Shown here piece by piece: positions 30,147 to 38,043 of a DNA stretch of 55,213 nucleotides. A program made the position numbers and the translations under genes. Origin of the DNA: Rubrivivax sp. (lineage in GTDB: Bacteria; Pseudomonadota; Gammaproteobacteria; Burkholderiales; Burkholderiaceae_C); the NCBI GenBank assembly GCA_020852865.1, contig JADYZZ010000014.1, forward strand, positions 1 through 55,213. The letters run 5' to 3'. Every line of letters begins with the position of its first letter. The first letter of the stretch is position 1. The notes under the pieces were generated by a model, which was not told the origin of the DNA, did not search any database, and saw nothing but the letters and a program-made list of their open reading frames with translations.

Positions 30147-30281
30147 TGCACCCAGGCGCCGGAACGGCGCCCGGCCTCGGCCGGCGCGGGGTGGAGGAGC
30201 CCGGCGGCGGCCGCTGCTTCGTCGCGCGCGGGCGCCGCGACCGCGCGCCCGGGTCTGCAGCCGGCGCGGCGCGGTGCGCCG

Positions 30282-31250
30282 CTACAGCCGGCGCGCGCTC
30301 GGCCGCGCGAGGTAGAACCACTCGTGCCCGGGCAGCGCGCCGTGGTCGGGGAAGACGATGTAGCCGGCGTCGGGCGCACGCACTTCGCTGCCGTCGGCGC
30401 GCAGCGCGATCAGCTCGCCGGCGCCGAGCGCGTCGAAGCTCGTCCAGGCCCTGGCGAAGCGGTCGCCCTCGGCGTGGCGGTCGATCACCGCGGCCAGCGT
30501 CAGGCACTCGATCGCCGGCGGCGGCGGCGCCAGCGGCAGCCGCGCGATGCCCAGCAGCGCCAGCGTCTGGCGGATCGCGTGCAGCGCCACCTCGGGGCCG
30601 GCGGCGTCCTCGTGCTGGCCGCATTCGAGCGTGACCGCGTAGCCGCCCATGGCCCGCATGTACTCGGTGGTGCCCACGCCGTAGGCCGGGTCCTCGTGCA
30701 CCGCACCGGGCGTGAGCGCGCGCTCGCGCCGCCGCGCCACGCCCTCGGCGTAGGCCTCGAGCCAGCCGTCGACGACGCGCGCCACGCCCAGGTGCGCGGC
30801 CAGGCGCGCCTCGGCCGCTTCGTGCGCGAAGGGCTCGAGCCGGCCCTGGTTGTCTTGCGGCCCGCGCAGCGCGAACGGCTGGCCGGGGCTGCGGAAGCTG
30901 TGCAGGTCGAGCAGCACGTCGTGCGCGGCCAGCAGCGGGCACAGGACGTTGGCGACACGGTCCTCGTAGTCCAGCGGCTGGGCCGTCGGCCGCAGGCGGC
31001 GATTGAGGTTGCGCTCGCCGCTGCGCTGGCCCCGCGCGTAGGCGAGCGGGTTGCACACCGGCACGAAGCTCACCGCGCCACGCACGATGTCGATCGCGCC
31101 GGCCTCGATCTCGGCGAGCACGCGCTCGATGCCGCGCGTGCCGGCGGTCTCGTTGCCGTGCACCGCGCCGGTGACGACGAGCCGCGGCCCCGGCTCGAGC
31201 GCCGCGAAGCGGTGCACGCGCAGGTGCGCCGTCGATACCGCGAGCGTCAT
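30282..31250 (-). CDS. Succinylglutamate desuccinylase/aspartoacylase family zinc hydrolase
   Basis: The 322-residue protein has the zinc-ligand motif HGNE (H31, E34), RNLNR (~80-84) and LLDLHSF (H117) of the AstE/ASPA M14-like family. A conserved Glu is likely in TLECGQHED. The C-terminal small barrel domain (LIALRADGSEVRAPDAGYIVFPDH) is typical of longer family members. It is not linked to ast arginine-catabolism genes; instead its ATG overlaps the purC stop (ATGA). The natural amide substrate cannot be told from sequence. Confidence 0.88.
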   Translation of the reverse strand: MTLAVSTAHLRVHRFAALEPGPRLVVTGAVHGNETAGTRGIERVLAEIEAGAIDIVRGAVSFVPVCNPLAYARGQRSGERNLNRRLRPTAQPLDYEDRVANVLCPLLAAHDVLLDLHSFRSPGQPFALRGPQDNQGRLEPFAHEAAEARLAAHLGVARVVDGWLEAYAEGVARRRERALTPGAVHEDPAYGVGTTEYMRAMGGYAVTLECGQHEDAAGPEVALHAIRQTLALLGIARLPLAPPPPAIECLTLAAVIDRHAEGDRFARAWTSFDALGAGELIALRADGSEVRAPDAGYIVFPDHGALPGHEWFYLARPSARRL

Positions 31251-32164
31251 GCCGCGTCCCCGCACAGCATGCGGCAGGCGCGCGCGTAGCGCTCGTGCAC
31301 GCCGAGGATCACCTCGTCGGGCAGGTCGAGCGCGGCCTGCTCGGCGCCGCCGGTGACGCCGCTGCGCGCGAGCCAGTCGCGCAGCGGCTGCTTGTCCAGC
31401 GCCACGATGCGCCCTTGCGCCAGCTCGTCGGCGAGCCAGAAGCGCGAGCTGTCGGGCGTGAGGACTTCGTCCATCAGCGTCAGGCGCCCGTCCGCGTCGA
31501 GGCCGAACTCGAACTGGGTGTCGGCGACGACGATGCCGCGCGTGGCCGCGTAGTCGCGCGCCGCGACGTACAGGCGGATCGCGGCGGCGCGCAGCTCGGC
31601 CGCGCGCGCCGCGCCGATCAGCGCTTCGAGCGCGGCGAAGTCGATGTTCTCATCGTGCGCGCCCGGCGCCGCCTTGGTGGCCGGCGTGAAGATCGGCTCG
31701 GCCAGCGGCGTCGTCGGCGTGAGGCCCGGCGGCAGCGCGATGGCGCACACCGTGCCCTGCCTGGCGTACTCCTTCCAGCCCGAGCCGGCGACGTAGCCGC
31801 GCACCACCGCCTCGCAGGGCAGCGGCTCGAGCCGGCGCACGAGCATCGCGCGGCCCTCGATCTGCGCGCGCTCGGCCGGCGCGACCACGCTTTCGGGGGC
31901 CTCGCCCGTGAGGTGGTTGGGCGCGATCGCCGCGAGCCGGGCGAACCAGAACAGCGCCATGCGCGTGAGCAGGCGGCCCTTGCCCGGCACCGGCGCCTTC
32001 ATCACGACGTCGAACGCCGAGAGGCGGTCGCTGGCCACCATCAGCATGCGGTCGGCGCCGACGGCGTAGAGGTCGCGCACCTTGCCGCGCGCGATGAGCG
32101 GCAGCGAGCTCAGGGACGTGCTGCGCACGGCGGGGCCGAGGGCGAGCAGGGCGGGCGAGGGCAT
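31247..32164 (-). CDS. purC: Phosphoribosylaminoimidazole-succinocarboxamide synthase
   Basis: PurC joins aspartate to CAIR in purine synthesis. The 305-residue protein is of the long proteobacterial/yeast type: LIARGKVRDLYAVG, ASDRLSAFDVVM, LPCEAVVRGYVAGSGWKEY, FTPATKAAPGAHDENI, VVADTQFEFGLDADGRLTLMDEVLTPDSSRFW. The ATG at 32164 follows a 182-base gap after the LD-carboxypeptidase. That gap contains a 22-base imperfect direct repeat (32258-32279 and 32292-32313). Confidence 0.96.
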   Translation of the reverse strand: MPSPALLALGPAVRSTSLSSLPLIARGKVRDLYAVGADRMLMVASDRLSAFDVVMKAPVPGKGRLLTRMALFWFARLAAIAPNHLTGEAPESVVAPAERAQIEGRAMLVRRLEPLPCEAVVRGYVAGSGWKEYARQGTVCAIALPPGLTPTTPLAEPIFTPATKAAPGAHDENIDFAALEALIGAARAAELRAAAIRLYVAARDYAATRGIVVADTQFEFGLDADGRLTLMDEVLTPDSSRFWLADELAQGRIVALDKQPLRDWLARSGVTGGAEQAALDLPDEVILGVHERYARACRMLCGDAA

Positions 32165-32346
32165 GGCGGCTGGGCGGAAGGCACGCGCGCGGCGCGGGAG
32201 CGGCAATTGTCGCGCGCGCTGCCGCGGCGGCCCGGCCCGGCTGCTCGAGCGCACAGCCTCGGCGACCAGCGCGAAGGCTGCGCCGCAGCGTCTCGGCGAC
32301 AAGCGCAAACGCTCGGTGGCATGGCCGCGGCGACAGGCCCCGACGC

Positions 32347-33324
32347 TCAGCCGCGCGGCCGCTGCAGCAAGCTCTCGCGCAGCGTGATCGTGCCGGCGCC
32401 GGCGTCCAGCCGCACGCGCAGCCCGAGCGGCAGCGCCAGGTTCGGCGTGCCGTGGCCGCTCGGCCAGCCGCCCAGCAGCGGCTTGCCGCTGCGCTCGCAG
32501 CGCGCCAGCAGCAGCTCGCGCAGCACGCCGGCCGGCGACTCGGCCTGCGTGAAGCTGCCGAGCACGAAGCCGGCCGCGGCGTCGAGCGCGCCGGCCAGGC
32601 GCAGCTGGGTGAGGCAGCGGTCGACGCGGTACGGCTCCTCGCCCACCTCCTCGAGGAAGAGGATCGCGCCGCGCAGGCGCCAGGCCCAGCGCGTGCCCAG
32701 CAGCGCGGTGACGAGGCTCAGGTTGCCGCCGACCAGCCGCCCCTCGGCCACGCCGGGCGCGCGCAGGCCGGCGCTCGCCGAGGCGGCGTCGAGCGCCGGC
32801 GCCAGGCGATCGCCCGCGACGAGCCCGCGGCCAAGCAGGGCGAAGAAGGCCGCGCGGTCGGCCGCGCGGCCGTCGAGCACGAGATCGCTGGCTGCCATCG
32901 GCGCGTGCAGGCTGGGCAGCCCGGCGCGCGCCAGCAGCGCGTGCAGCGCCGTGATGTCGCTGTAGCCGATCACGAGCTTGGGCCGGGCGCGCAGCAGCGC
33001 GAGGTCGATGCGGTCGAGCAGCCGCATGGCGCCGTAGCCGCCGCGCAGGCAGTGGATGGCGGCCACCTCCTCGTCGGCGAACGCGGCGTGCAGGTCGGCC
33101 AGGCGCGCGGCGTCGTCGCCGGCCAGATAGCCCGTGCGCCGGGCGCAGCCCGGGTACAGGCGGACGCGGTAGCCGGCGGCCGCGAAGAGCGGCGCCACGC
33201 GCGCCACGCGCTCGGGCTCGGCAGGTCCGGCCGGCGCGATGATGCCGATCAGGCTGCCGGGCGGCAGCGCGGCATAGCCGTGGCGCATCGCCGGAGTGCG
33301 CACGCGCGGCGCCGGCGCGTTCAC
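32347..33324 (-). CDS. ldcA: LD-carboxypeptidase, S66 family (LdcA-like)
   Basis: The 325-residue protein has LRGGYGAMRLLDRID, the probable nucleophile in GYSDIT (S122), FLEEVGEEPYRVDR, and the His-containing GWPSGHGTPNLALPLG. This is the S66 Ser-Glu-His set of murein tetrapeptide carboxypeptidases. No signal peptide is seen, so it should act in the cytoplasm on recycled tetrapeptides. The GTG start at 33324 overlaps the upstream gene (GTGA); ATG 33288 is an alternative. It closes the operon of a dipeptide-type ABC importer, which suggests that imported murein peptides are its substrate. Confidence 0.93.
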   Translation of the reverse strand: MNAPAPRVRTPAMRHGYAALPPGSLIGIIAPAGPAEPERVARVAPLFAAAGYRVRLYPGCARRTGYLAGDDAARLADLHAAFADEEVAAIHCLRGGYGAMRLLDRIDLALLRARPKLVIGYSDITALHALLARAGLPSLHAPMAASDLVLDGRAADRAAFFALLGRGLVAGDRLAPALDAASASAGLRAPGVAEGRLVGGNLSLVTALLGTRWAWRLRGAILFLEEVGEEPYRVDRCLTQLRLAGALDAAAGFVLGSFTQAESPAGVLRELLLARCERSGKPLLGGWPSGHGTPNLALPLGLRVRLDAGAGTITLRESLLQRPRG

Positions 33325-33698
33325 GCCCGGGCTCCGGGCGCCGCGCGGCGCAGCACGGCGCGCGTTCGGCCATGGCCCGGCGCGCCGGCGCGCGCGTTCG
33401 TCGCCGCGACGCAGCCGGCCGGATGCTCGGGCGAGAACAGCACGTTGGCCCAGACCGGCGGGCGGCCGCGCCGGAAAGCGACCAGCGCCAGGTCAAGCCC
33501 GGGATGCACACCCAGCGGCGCGCCGCCCTGCGCGCCGTCGGCGGTGGCGGCATAGTCCTGCGCGCGCACCGCCAGCAGCAGCGCCCGGGCCAGCGCCGCG
33601 CGCGCCGCGGCGGCCGCACGGTCGGCGCGCGCCGCGCGCTCCGGGGCGCCGCGGGTCGCCCGCGCCGCGGCGGGCGTCTGGGCGCGTGCGTCGCTCAT
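33321..33698 (-). CDS. Small hypothetical protein in the peptide-importer operon
   Basis: A 125-residue frame overlaps its neighbours by 4 bases on both sides (ATGA at the dppF end, GTGA at the ldcA end), which strongly suggests that it is translated. The N-terminal third is an Ala/Arg-rich helix. The middle has a conserved-looking stretch LGVHPGLDLALVAFRRGRPP and VWANVLFSPEHPAGCVAATN. No signal peptide, membrane segment or known family is recognised. Confidence 0.6.
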   Translation of the reverse strand: MSDARAQTPAAARATRGAPERAARADRAAAAARAALARALLLAVRAQDYAATADGAQGGAPLGVHPGLDLALVAFRRGRPPVWANVLFSPEHPAGCVAATNARAGAPGHGRTRAVLRRAAPGARA

Positions 33699-34666
33699 CG
33701 CGCCTCGGCGTAGTGGCAGGCCACCCGCCGTCCGTCCAGCGTGCGCAGCTCGGGGCGCTCGACGCGGCAGCGCGGCGCGGCGCGTGGGCAGCGCGTGTGG
33801 AAGGCGCAGCCCGCGGGCGGCGCGAGCGGGCTGGGCAGCTCACCGGCCAGCGGCGCGGGCGGCGCCGCCCCTGCCGCCGGCCGCAGCACCGGCGCCGCGG
33901 CCAGCAGCGCGTGCGTGTACGGGTGCAGCGGCCGGCCCAGCACTTCGGCCCGGGGGCCCTGCTCGGCGACGCGGCCCAGGTAGAGCACGAGCACCTCGTC
34001 GGCCACATGCTCGACCACGGCGAGGTTGTGGCTCACGAAGACATAGGCGGTGCCGCTGCCTTCCTGCAGTTCGACGAAGAGGTTGAGGATCTGCGCCTGG
34101 ATGCTCACGTCCAGCGCCGAGGTCGGCTCGTCGGCGACAACGATGCCCGGCCGGAGCATCATCGCGCGCGCGATGGCGATGCGCTGGCGCTGGCCGCCGC
34201 TGAACATATGCGGGTAGCGCCCCGCGTGCTCGGGCCGCAGGCCCACGCGCGCCATCATCGCCGCGACCCGCTCGGCACGCTCGGCCGGCGTGAGCCGGGT
34301 GTTGATGGCCAGCGGCTCGGCCAGCGCGCCGGCCACCGTGCGCCGCGGGTTGAGCGCGGCATAGGGGTTCTGGAACACGATCTGCACGCGCCGGCGCAGC
34401 GCCGCGCGCTCGCGCGCGCCGACGGCGGCGACGTCGGCGCCGTCGATCAGCAGCCGCCCGGAAGTGGGCGGCTCGATCATCACGAGCTGGCGCGCCAGCG
34501 TGCTCTTGCCCGAGCCCGACTCGCCCACCACGGCCAGCGTGCGCCCGGCGGCGAGCGTGAACGACACGCCGTCGAGCGCCCGCAGCTGGGCCGCGGCGCG
34601 CCACGGCCCGCGCCCGACGCGATAGTGGCGCGCCAGGTTCTCGGCCTGCAGCACGGCGTCAGTCAT
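33695..34666 (-). CDS. Dipeptide/oligopeptide ABC transporter ATPase, DppF-like
   Basis: The 323-residue ATPase has Walker [11 protein letters not shown] loop [12 protein letters not shown], signature [17 protein letters not shown], Walker [13 protein letters not shown] and the H loop [10 protein letters not shown]. The C-terminal oligo_HPY extension ([10 protein letters not shown]...[16 protein letters not shown]) is typical of Opp/Dpp ATPases, and its Cys set may hold an Fe-S cluster. The ATG at 34666 overlaps the dppD stop by 8 bases. Confidence 0.94.
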   Translation of the reverse strand: MTDAVLQAENLARHYRVGRGPWRAAAQLRALDGVSFTLAAGRTLAVVGESGSGKSTLARQLVMIEPPTSGRLLIDGADVAAVGARERAALRRRVQIVFQNPYAALNPRRTVAGALAEPLAINTRLTPAERAERVAAMMARVGLRPEHAGRYPHMFSGGQRQRIAIARAMMLRPGIVVADEPTSALDVSIQAQILNLFVELQEGSGTAYVFVSHNLAVVEHVADEVLVLYLGRVAEQGPRAEVLGRPLHPYTHALLAAAPVLRPAAGAAPPAPLAGELPSPLAPPAGCAFHTRCPRAAPRCRVERPELRTLDGRRVACHYAEAR

Positions 34667-35660
34667 CGGCCGCTGCGGCCGGCGCCTCGGGAGCCAGCGG
34701 ATAGAAGCAGCGCACGTCCGCTTCCAGCGCCGGGCGCTCGGCGCGGCAGCGCGCCTGCGCATACCGGCAGCGCGGTGCGAACAGGCAGCCGCGCGGCCGG
34801 TCGGCACTTCCCGGCACGATGCCCGGCAACGCCGCCAGGCGGCGGTGGCGTGCGCCGCCGCCGTGCGCGCCGGCCTCGGGCAGCGCCGCCAGCAGCGCTG
34901 CGGTATAGGGGTGGCGCGGCTGCACGAAGAGCTGCCCGGCGCGGCCGCTCTCGAGCACCTGGCCGGCGTACATCACGGCGACGCGGTGGCCGCGCGCGCC
35001 GGCCGCGCGCGCCGTCTGCGCCATCAGCGCCAGATCGTGCGTGACGAGCACGAGCGCCATCGCGTGCTCGGACTGCAGCCGCGCGAGCAGCGCCATCACC
35101 TGCGCCTGGATCGTGACGTCGAGCGCGGTGGTCGGCTCGTCGGCGATCAGCAGGCGCGGCCGGCAGGCGATGGCCATCGCGATCATCACGCGCTGGTTCA
35201 TGCCGCCGCTCAGCTCGTGCGGCCAGGCGTCGAGCCGACGCCGGGCGTCGGGGATCTCGACCTGCTCGAACAGCTCGAGCACGCGCCGCTCGAGGCGCTC
35301 GCCCCGCAACCCCAGGTGGGCGCGCAGCACCTCGCGCACCTGGTCGCCGACGCGGTGGCTGGGATTGAGGCTGCTGCTCGCATCCTGGAACACCATCGCC
35401 AGGTCGCGGCCGACGATGCGGCGGCGATCGGCCGCGCGCAGCGCAAGCAGATCGTGCCCGTCGAAGGCGAGCCGTGCCGCGTGCACGCGGCCGGGAGGAT
35501 CGACCAGCCCCATCAGCGCCAGCATCGCCATGCTCTTGCCCGAGCCCGATTCGCCGACGATGCCCAGCAGTTCACCGGCCCCGAGCGCGAAGTCGACGCC
35601 GTCGACCGCGGGGAATCGGCCGAAGGCAACACGCAGGTCGCGCACTTCGAGCAGGCTCAT
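34659..35660 (-). CDS. Dipeptide/oligopeptide ABC transporter ATPase, DppD-like
   Basis: The 333-residue ATPase has Walker [11 protein letters not shown] loop [17 protein letters not shown], signature [17 protein letters not shown], Walker [14 protein letters not shown] loop [10 protein letters not shown], and the oligo_HPY C terminus ([27 protein letters not shown]). A short insertion [10 protein letters not shown] follows the H loop. The ATG at 35660 follows a 133-base gap after dppC, in which no gene or clear signal is seen. Confidence 0.94.
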   Translation of the reverse strand: MSLLEVRDLRVAFGRFPAVDGVDFALGAGELLGIVGESGSGKSMAMLALMGLVDPPGRVHAARLAFDGHDLLALRAADRRRIVGRDLAMVFQDASSSLNPSHRVGDQVREVLRAHLGLRGERLERRVLELFEQVEIPDARRRLDAWPHELSGGMNQRVMIAMAIACRPRLLIADEPTTALDVTIQAQVMALLARLQSEHAMALVLVTHDLALMAQTARAAGARGHRVAVMYAGQVLESGRAGQLFVQPRHPYTAALLAALPEAGAHGGGARHRRLAALPGIVPGSADRPRGCLFAPRCRYAQARCRAERPALEADVRCFYPLAPEAPAAAADD

Positions 35661-35793
35661 GAGGCAAGCTCCCGGCCAGTGAAGGCCTTTCGCCTGCTGC
35701 GCTGCGGGGTTGTCCACGGCGGCGGTCGGTCGGCGCATCGGGCGACCCCGTCGCGGCGCGGCGGGTTCGCCGGCCCGTCCGGCAGCGTGCCGC

Positions 35794-36864
35794 TCATGCG
35801 GCCGACCTCAGCTTCGGGTCGAGCGCATCGCGCAGCCCGTCGCCCATCAGGTTGACGGCCAGCACGGTGAGCAGGATCGCCAGCCCGGGCAGCGTCACGA
35901 CCCAGGGCGCGCGTTCGATGTTGTCGCGCGCCGAAGCCAGCATGCTGCCCCATTCGGGCAGCGGCGCCTGCACGCCGAGGCCGAGAAAGCCGAGCGCCGC
36001 CGTCTCCAGGATGGCCGCGCTGAAGGCGAGCGTGGCGTTGACGACGAGCGGCGCCAGGCAGTTGGGCAGCACGGTGAGGAACATCAGCCGCAGGGGGCCG
36101 GCGCCGGCGACGCGGCTGGCGATGACGTATTCGCGCTTCATCTCGGCCAGCGCGGTGCCGCGCGCCAGCCGCACGTAACCGGGCAGCGCGCCGATGGCGA
36201 TGGCGAGCACCGTGTTGACGAGCCCGGGCCCGAGGATGGTGACGACGCAGATCGCCAGCAGCAGCCCCGGCAGCGCGAGCAGGATGTCGACGGCGCGCAG
36301 GATGAGCGGCGCCGCCCAGCGCGCATGGAACGCCGCGACGAGCCCGAGCAGCACGCCCGGCACCAGGGCCAGCAGCACCGAGGCCGCGCCGATGGCCAGC
36401 GACACGCGCGCGCCGTACAGCAGGCGCGACAGCAGGCAGCGGCCGAGCTCGTCGGTGCCGAGCGGAAACTGCGCCAGGCCGGCGGCGCGCCAGGCCGGCG
36501 GCACGAGCAGATGATCGCGGTACTGCTCGAGCGGATCGTGCGGCGCCAGCCAGGGCGCGGCCAGCGCCGCCAGCAGCACGAGCGCGAAGACGGCCAGCGC
36601 GAGCGCCGCGCCGCGGTTGGCGGCGAAGGCGCGGGCGAATTCGCGCGCCGGCGGCGGCGGCTCGGCGCCGGCGCCAAGACCCGCGTCGGCGGCCGCATCG
36701 AAGCCGGCCTCGAAGCCGGCATCGAGGCCCGCACCACCACCCGCACCACCACCCGCACCACCACCCGCATCACCACCCGCATCACCACCCGCATCGCGGC
36801 CCGGCCCGGCGCCCGGCCCGGTCGTCGCCCCGAGGCCGCCGTGCGGCTCGCGCGCGCCGGCCAT
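35794..36864 (-). CDS. Peptide ABC transporter permease, DppC-like, with Gly-rich N-terminal extension
   Basis: The C-terminal ~285 residues are a normal DppC permease: six helices, the [22 protein letters not shown] block, and the EAA loop [33 protein letters not shown] region. Residues ~20-65 form a Gly/Ala/Asp-rich extension coded by a 12-bp tandem repeat. The ATG overlaps the dppB stop by one base (TGATG), which fixes the start and shows that the extension is within the coding frame. Confidence 0.93.
   Translation of the reverse strand: MAGAREPHGGLGATTGPGAGPGRDAGGDAGGDAGGGAGGGAGGGAGLDAGFEAGFDAAADAGLGAGAEPPPPAREFARAFAANRGAALALAVFALVLLAALAAPWLAPHDPLEQYRDHLLVPPAWRAAGLAQFPLGTDELGRCLLSRLLYGARVSLAIGAASVLLALVPGVLLGLVAAFHARWAAPLILRAVDILLALPGLLLAICVVTILGPGLVNTVLAIAIGALPGYVRLARGTALAEMKREYVIASRVAGAGPLRLMFLTVLPNCLAPLVVNATLAFSAAILETAALGFLGLGVQAPLPEWGSMLASARDNIERAPWVVTLPGLAILLTVLAVNLMGDGLRDALDPKLRSAA
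36728..36793. repeat. 12-bp tandem repeat, five and a half units, in dppC
   Basis: Three units of CCCGCACCACCA followed by two and a half of CCCGCATCACCA (plus-strand reading). In the gene this codes for GGGA and GGDA repeats. Unit length is a multiple of three, so length variation would be tolerated. Confidence 0.92.
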
Positions 36865-37886
36865 CAGCGTTCGCTGCGCACGCGCGGGTTGACGACGCCG
36901 TACAGCAGATCGACGCCGAGGTTGACGCCGATGAACACCAGCGCCGCGACCAGGATGCCGGCCTGCACCACCGGGTAGTCGCGCCGCGCGATGGCGTCGA
37001 TCAGCCATTTGCCGATGCCCGGCCAGCTGAAGATCGTCTCGGTGAGCACGGCGCCGCCGAGCAGGCTGCCCACCTGCAGCCCGAGCACCGTGAGCACCGG
37101 GATGAGCGCGTTGCGCAGCCCGTGGTGCAGCACCACGCGCGCCGGCGCCAGCCCCTTGGCGCGCGCGGTGCGCATGTACTCCTCGCGCAGCACTTCGAGC
37201 ATCGAGCTGCGCGTCATGCGCGCGATCACCGCCATCGGGACCGTGCCGAGCACGACGGCCGGCAGCACGAGGTGCGCCAGCGCCGACGCGAACGCGCCCG
37301 GCTCCTGGCCGCGCCAGCTCGCCAGCGCCGCATCGACGAGCATGAAGCCCGTGACGGGGTCGATGTCGTACTCGATGCCGATGCGCCCGCTCACCGGCGT
37401 CCACTCCAGGCCCACCGAGAAGGCCATGATGAGGATCAGGCCCCACCAGAACACCGGCATCGAGTGGCCGAGCGTGGCCAGCGCCATCACGAGCTGGTCG
37501 AGCCAGGAGCCGCGGCGCAGCGCCGCCGTCACGCCGAGCGCGAGGCCGAGCGCGAGCGCGAGCGCGAAGGCAGCCGCGGCCAGCTCCACCGTGGCCGGGA
37601 ACAGCACGGCGAACTCGGCCGCCACCGGCTCGCGCGTGACCAGGCTGCGGCCGAGATCGCCGTGCGCGAGCTGCGCGACGTAGCGGCCGTACTGCACGGC
37701 CAGCGGCTGGTCCAGGCCGAGCTGCTGCACGAGGGCGGCGTGCGCCGCCGGGTCCAGGCGCCGCTCGCCCACCATCACCTCGACCGGGTCGCCCGGCACG
37801 AGCCGGATGAGCGCGAAGGCGGCCAGCGTCACGCCCGCCAGCGTGGGCACGAGGGCGGCGAGCTTGCGCAGCAGGTAGGCGAACAA
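36864..37886 (-). CDS. Peptide ABC transporter permease, DppB-like
   Basis: The 340-residue inner-membrane protein has the DppB pattern: N-terminal RKLAALVPTLAGVTLAAFALIRLVPGDPVEVMVGER, a large periplasmic loop, MPVFWWGLILI, the EAA-type loop EYMRTARAKGLAPARVVLHHGLRNALIPVLT, and the C-terminal VLTETIFSWPGIGKWLIDAI...RRDYPVVQ. The start is TTG at 37886, the only suitable codon. It heads dppB-C-D-F without an adjacent binding-protein gene. A TonB-dependent receptor lies 157 bases upstream on the same strand. Confidence 0.94.
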   Translation of the reverse strand: MFAYLLRKLAALVPTLAGVTLAAFALIRLVPGDPVEVMVGERRLDPAAHAALVQQLGLDQPLAVQYGRYVAQLAHGDLGRSLVTREPVAAEFAVLFPATVELAAAAFALALALGLALGVTAALRRGSWLDQLVMALATLGHSMPVFWWGLILIMAFSVGLEWTPVSGRIGIEYDIDPVTGFMLVDAALASWRGQEPGAFASALAHLVLPAVVLGTVPMAVIARMTRSSMLEVLREEYMRTARAKGLAPARVVLHHGLRNALIPVLTVLGLQVGSLLGGAVLTETIFSWPGIGKWLIDAIARRDYPVVQAGILVAALVFIGVNLGVDLLYGVVNPRVRSER

Positions 37887-38014
37887 GGCGCGGGTTCCGG
37901 CGGGCGCGGCGAAGAACGGCGAGGCCCCTCGCGCGGCCCCGCATCATCGCCGACGCGGCGGCGGTTCCCGAGCCGACGCGGTGTTGCCGCTTTGCCTGGT
38001 CCCCCGCGGGCGGC

Positions 38015-38035
38015 GGGCCGGGCGCGGCCCGGCCC
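38015..38035 (-). terminator. GC-rich stem-loop after the TonB-dependent receptor
   Basis: A 9-bp perfect stem (GGGCCGGGC/GCCCGGCCC) with a 3-base loop lies 9 bases past the receptor stop. No T-tract follows, so it is only a possible terminator or processing hairpin between the receptor and dppB. Confidence 0.4.
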
Positions 38036-38043
38036 CGGGGCGA

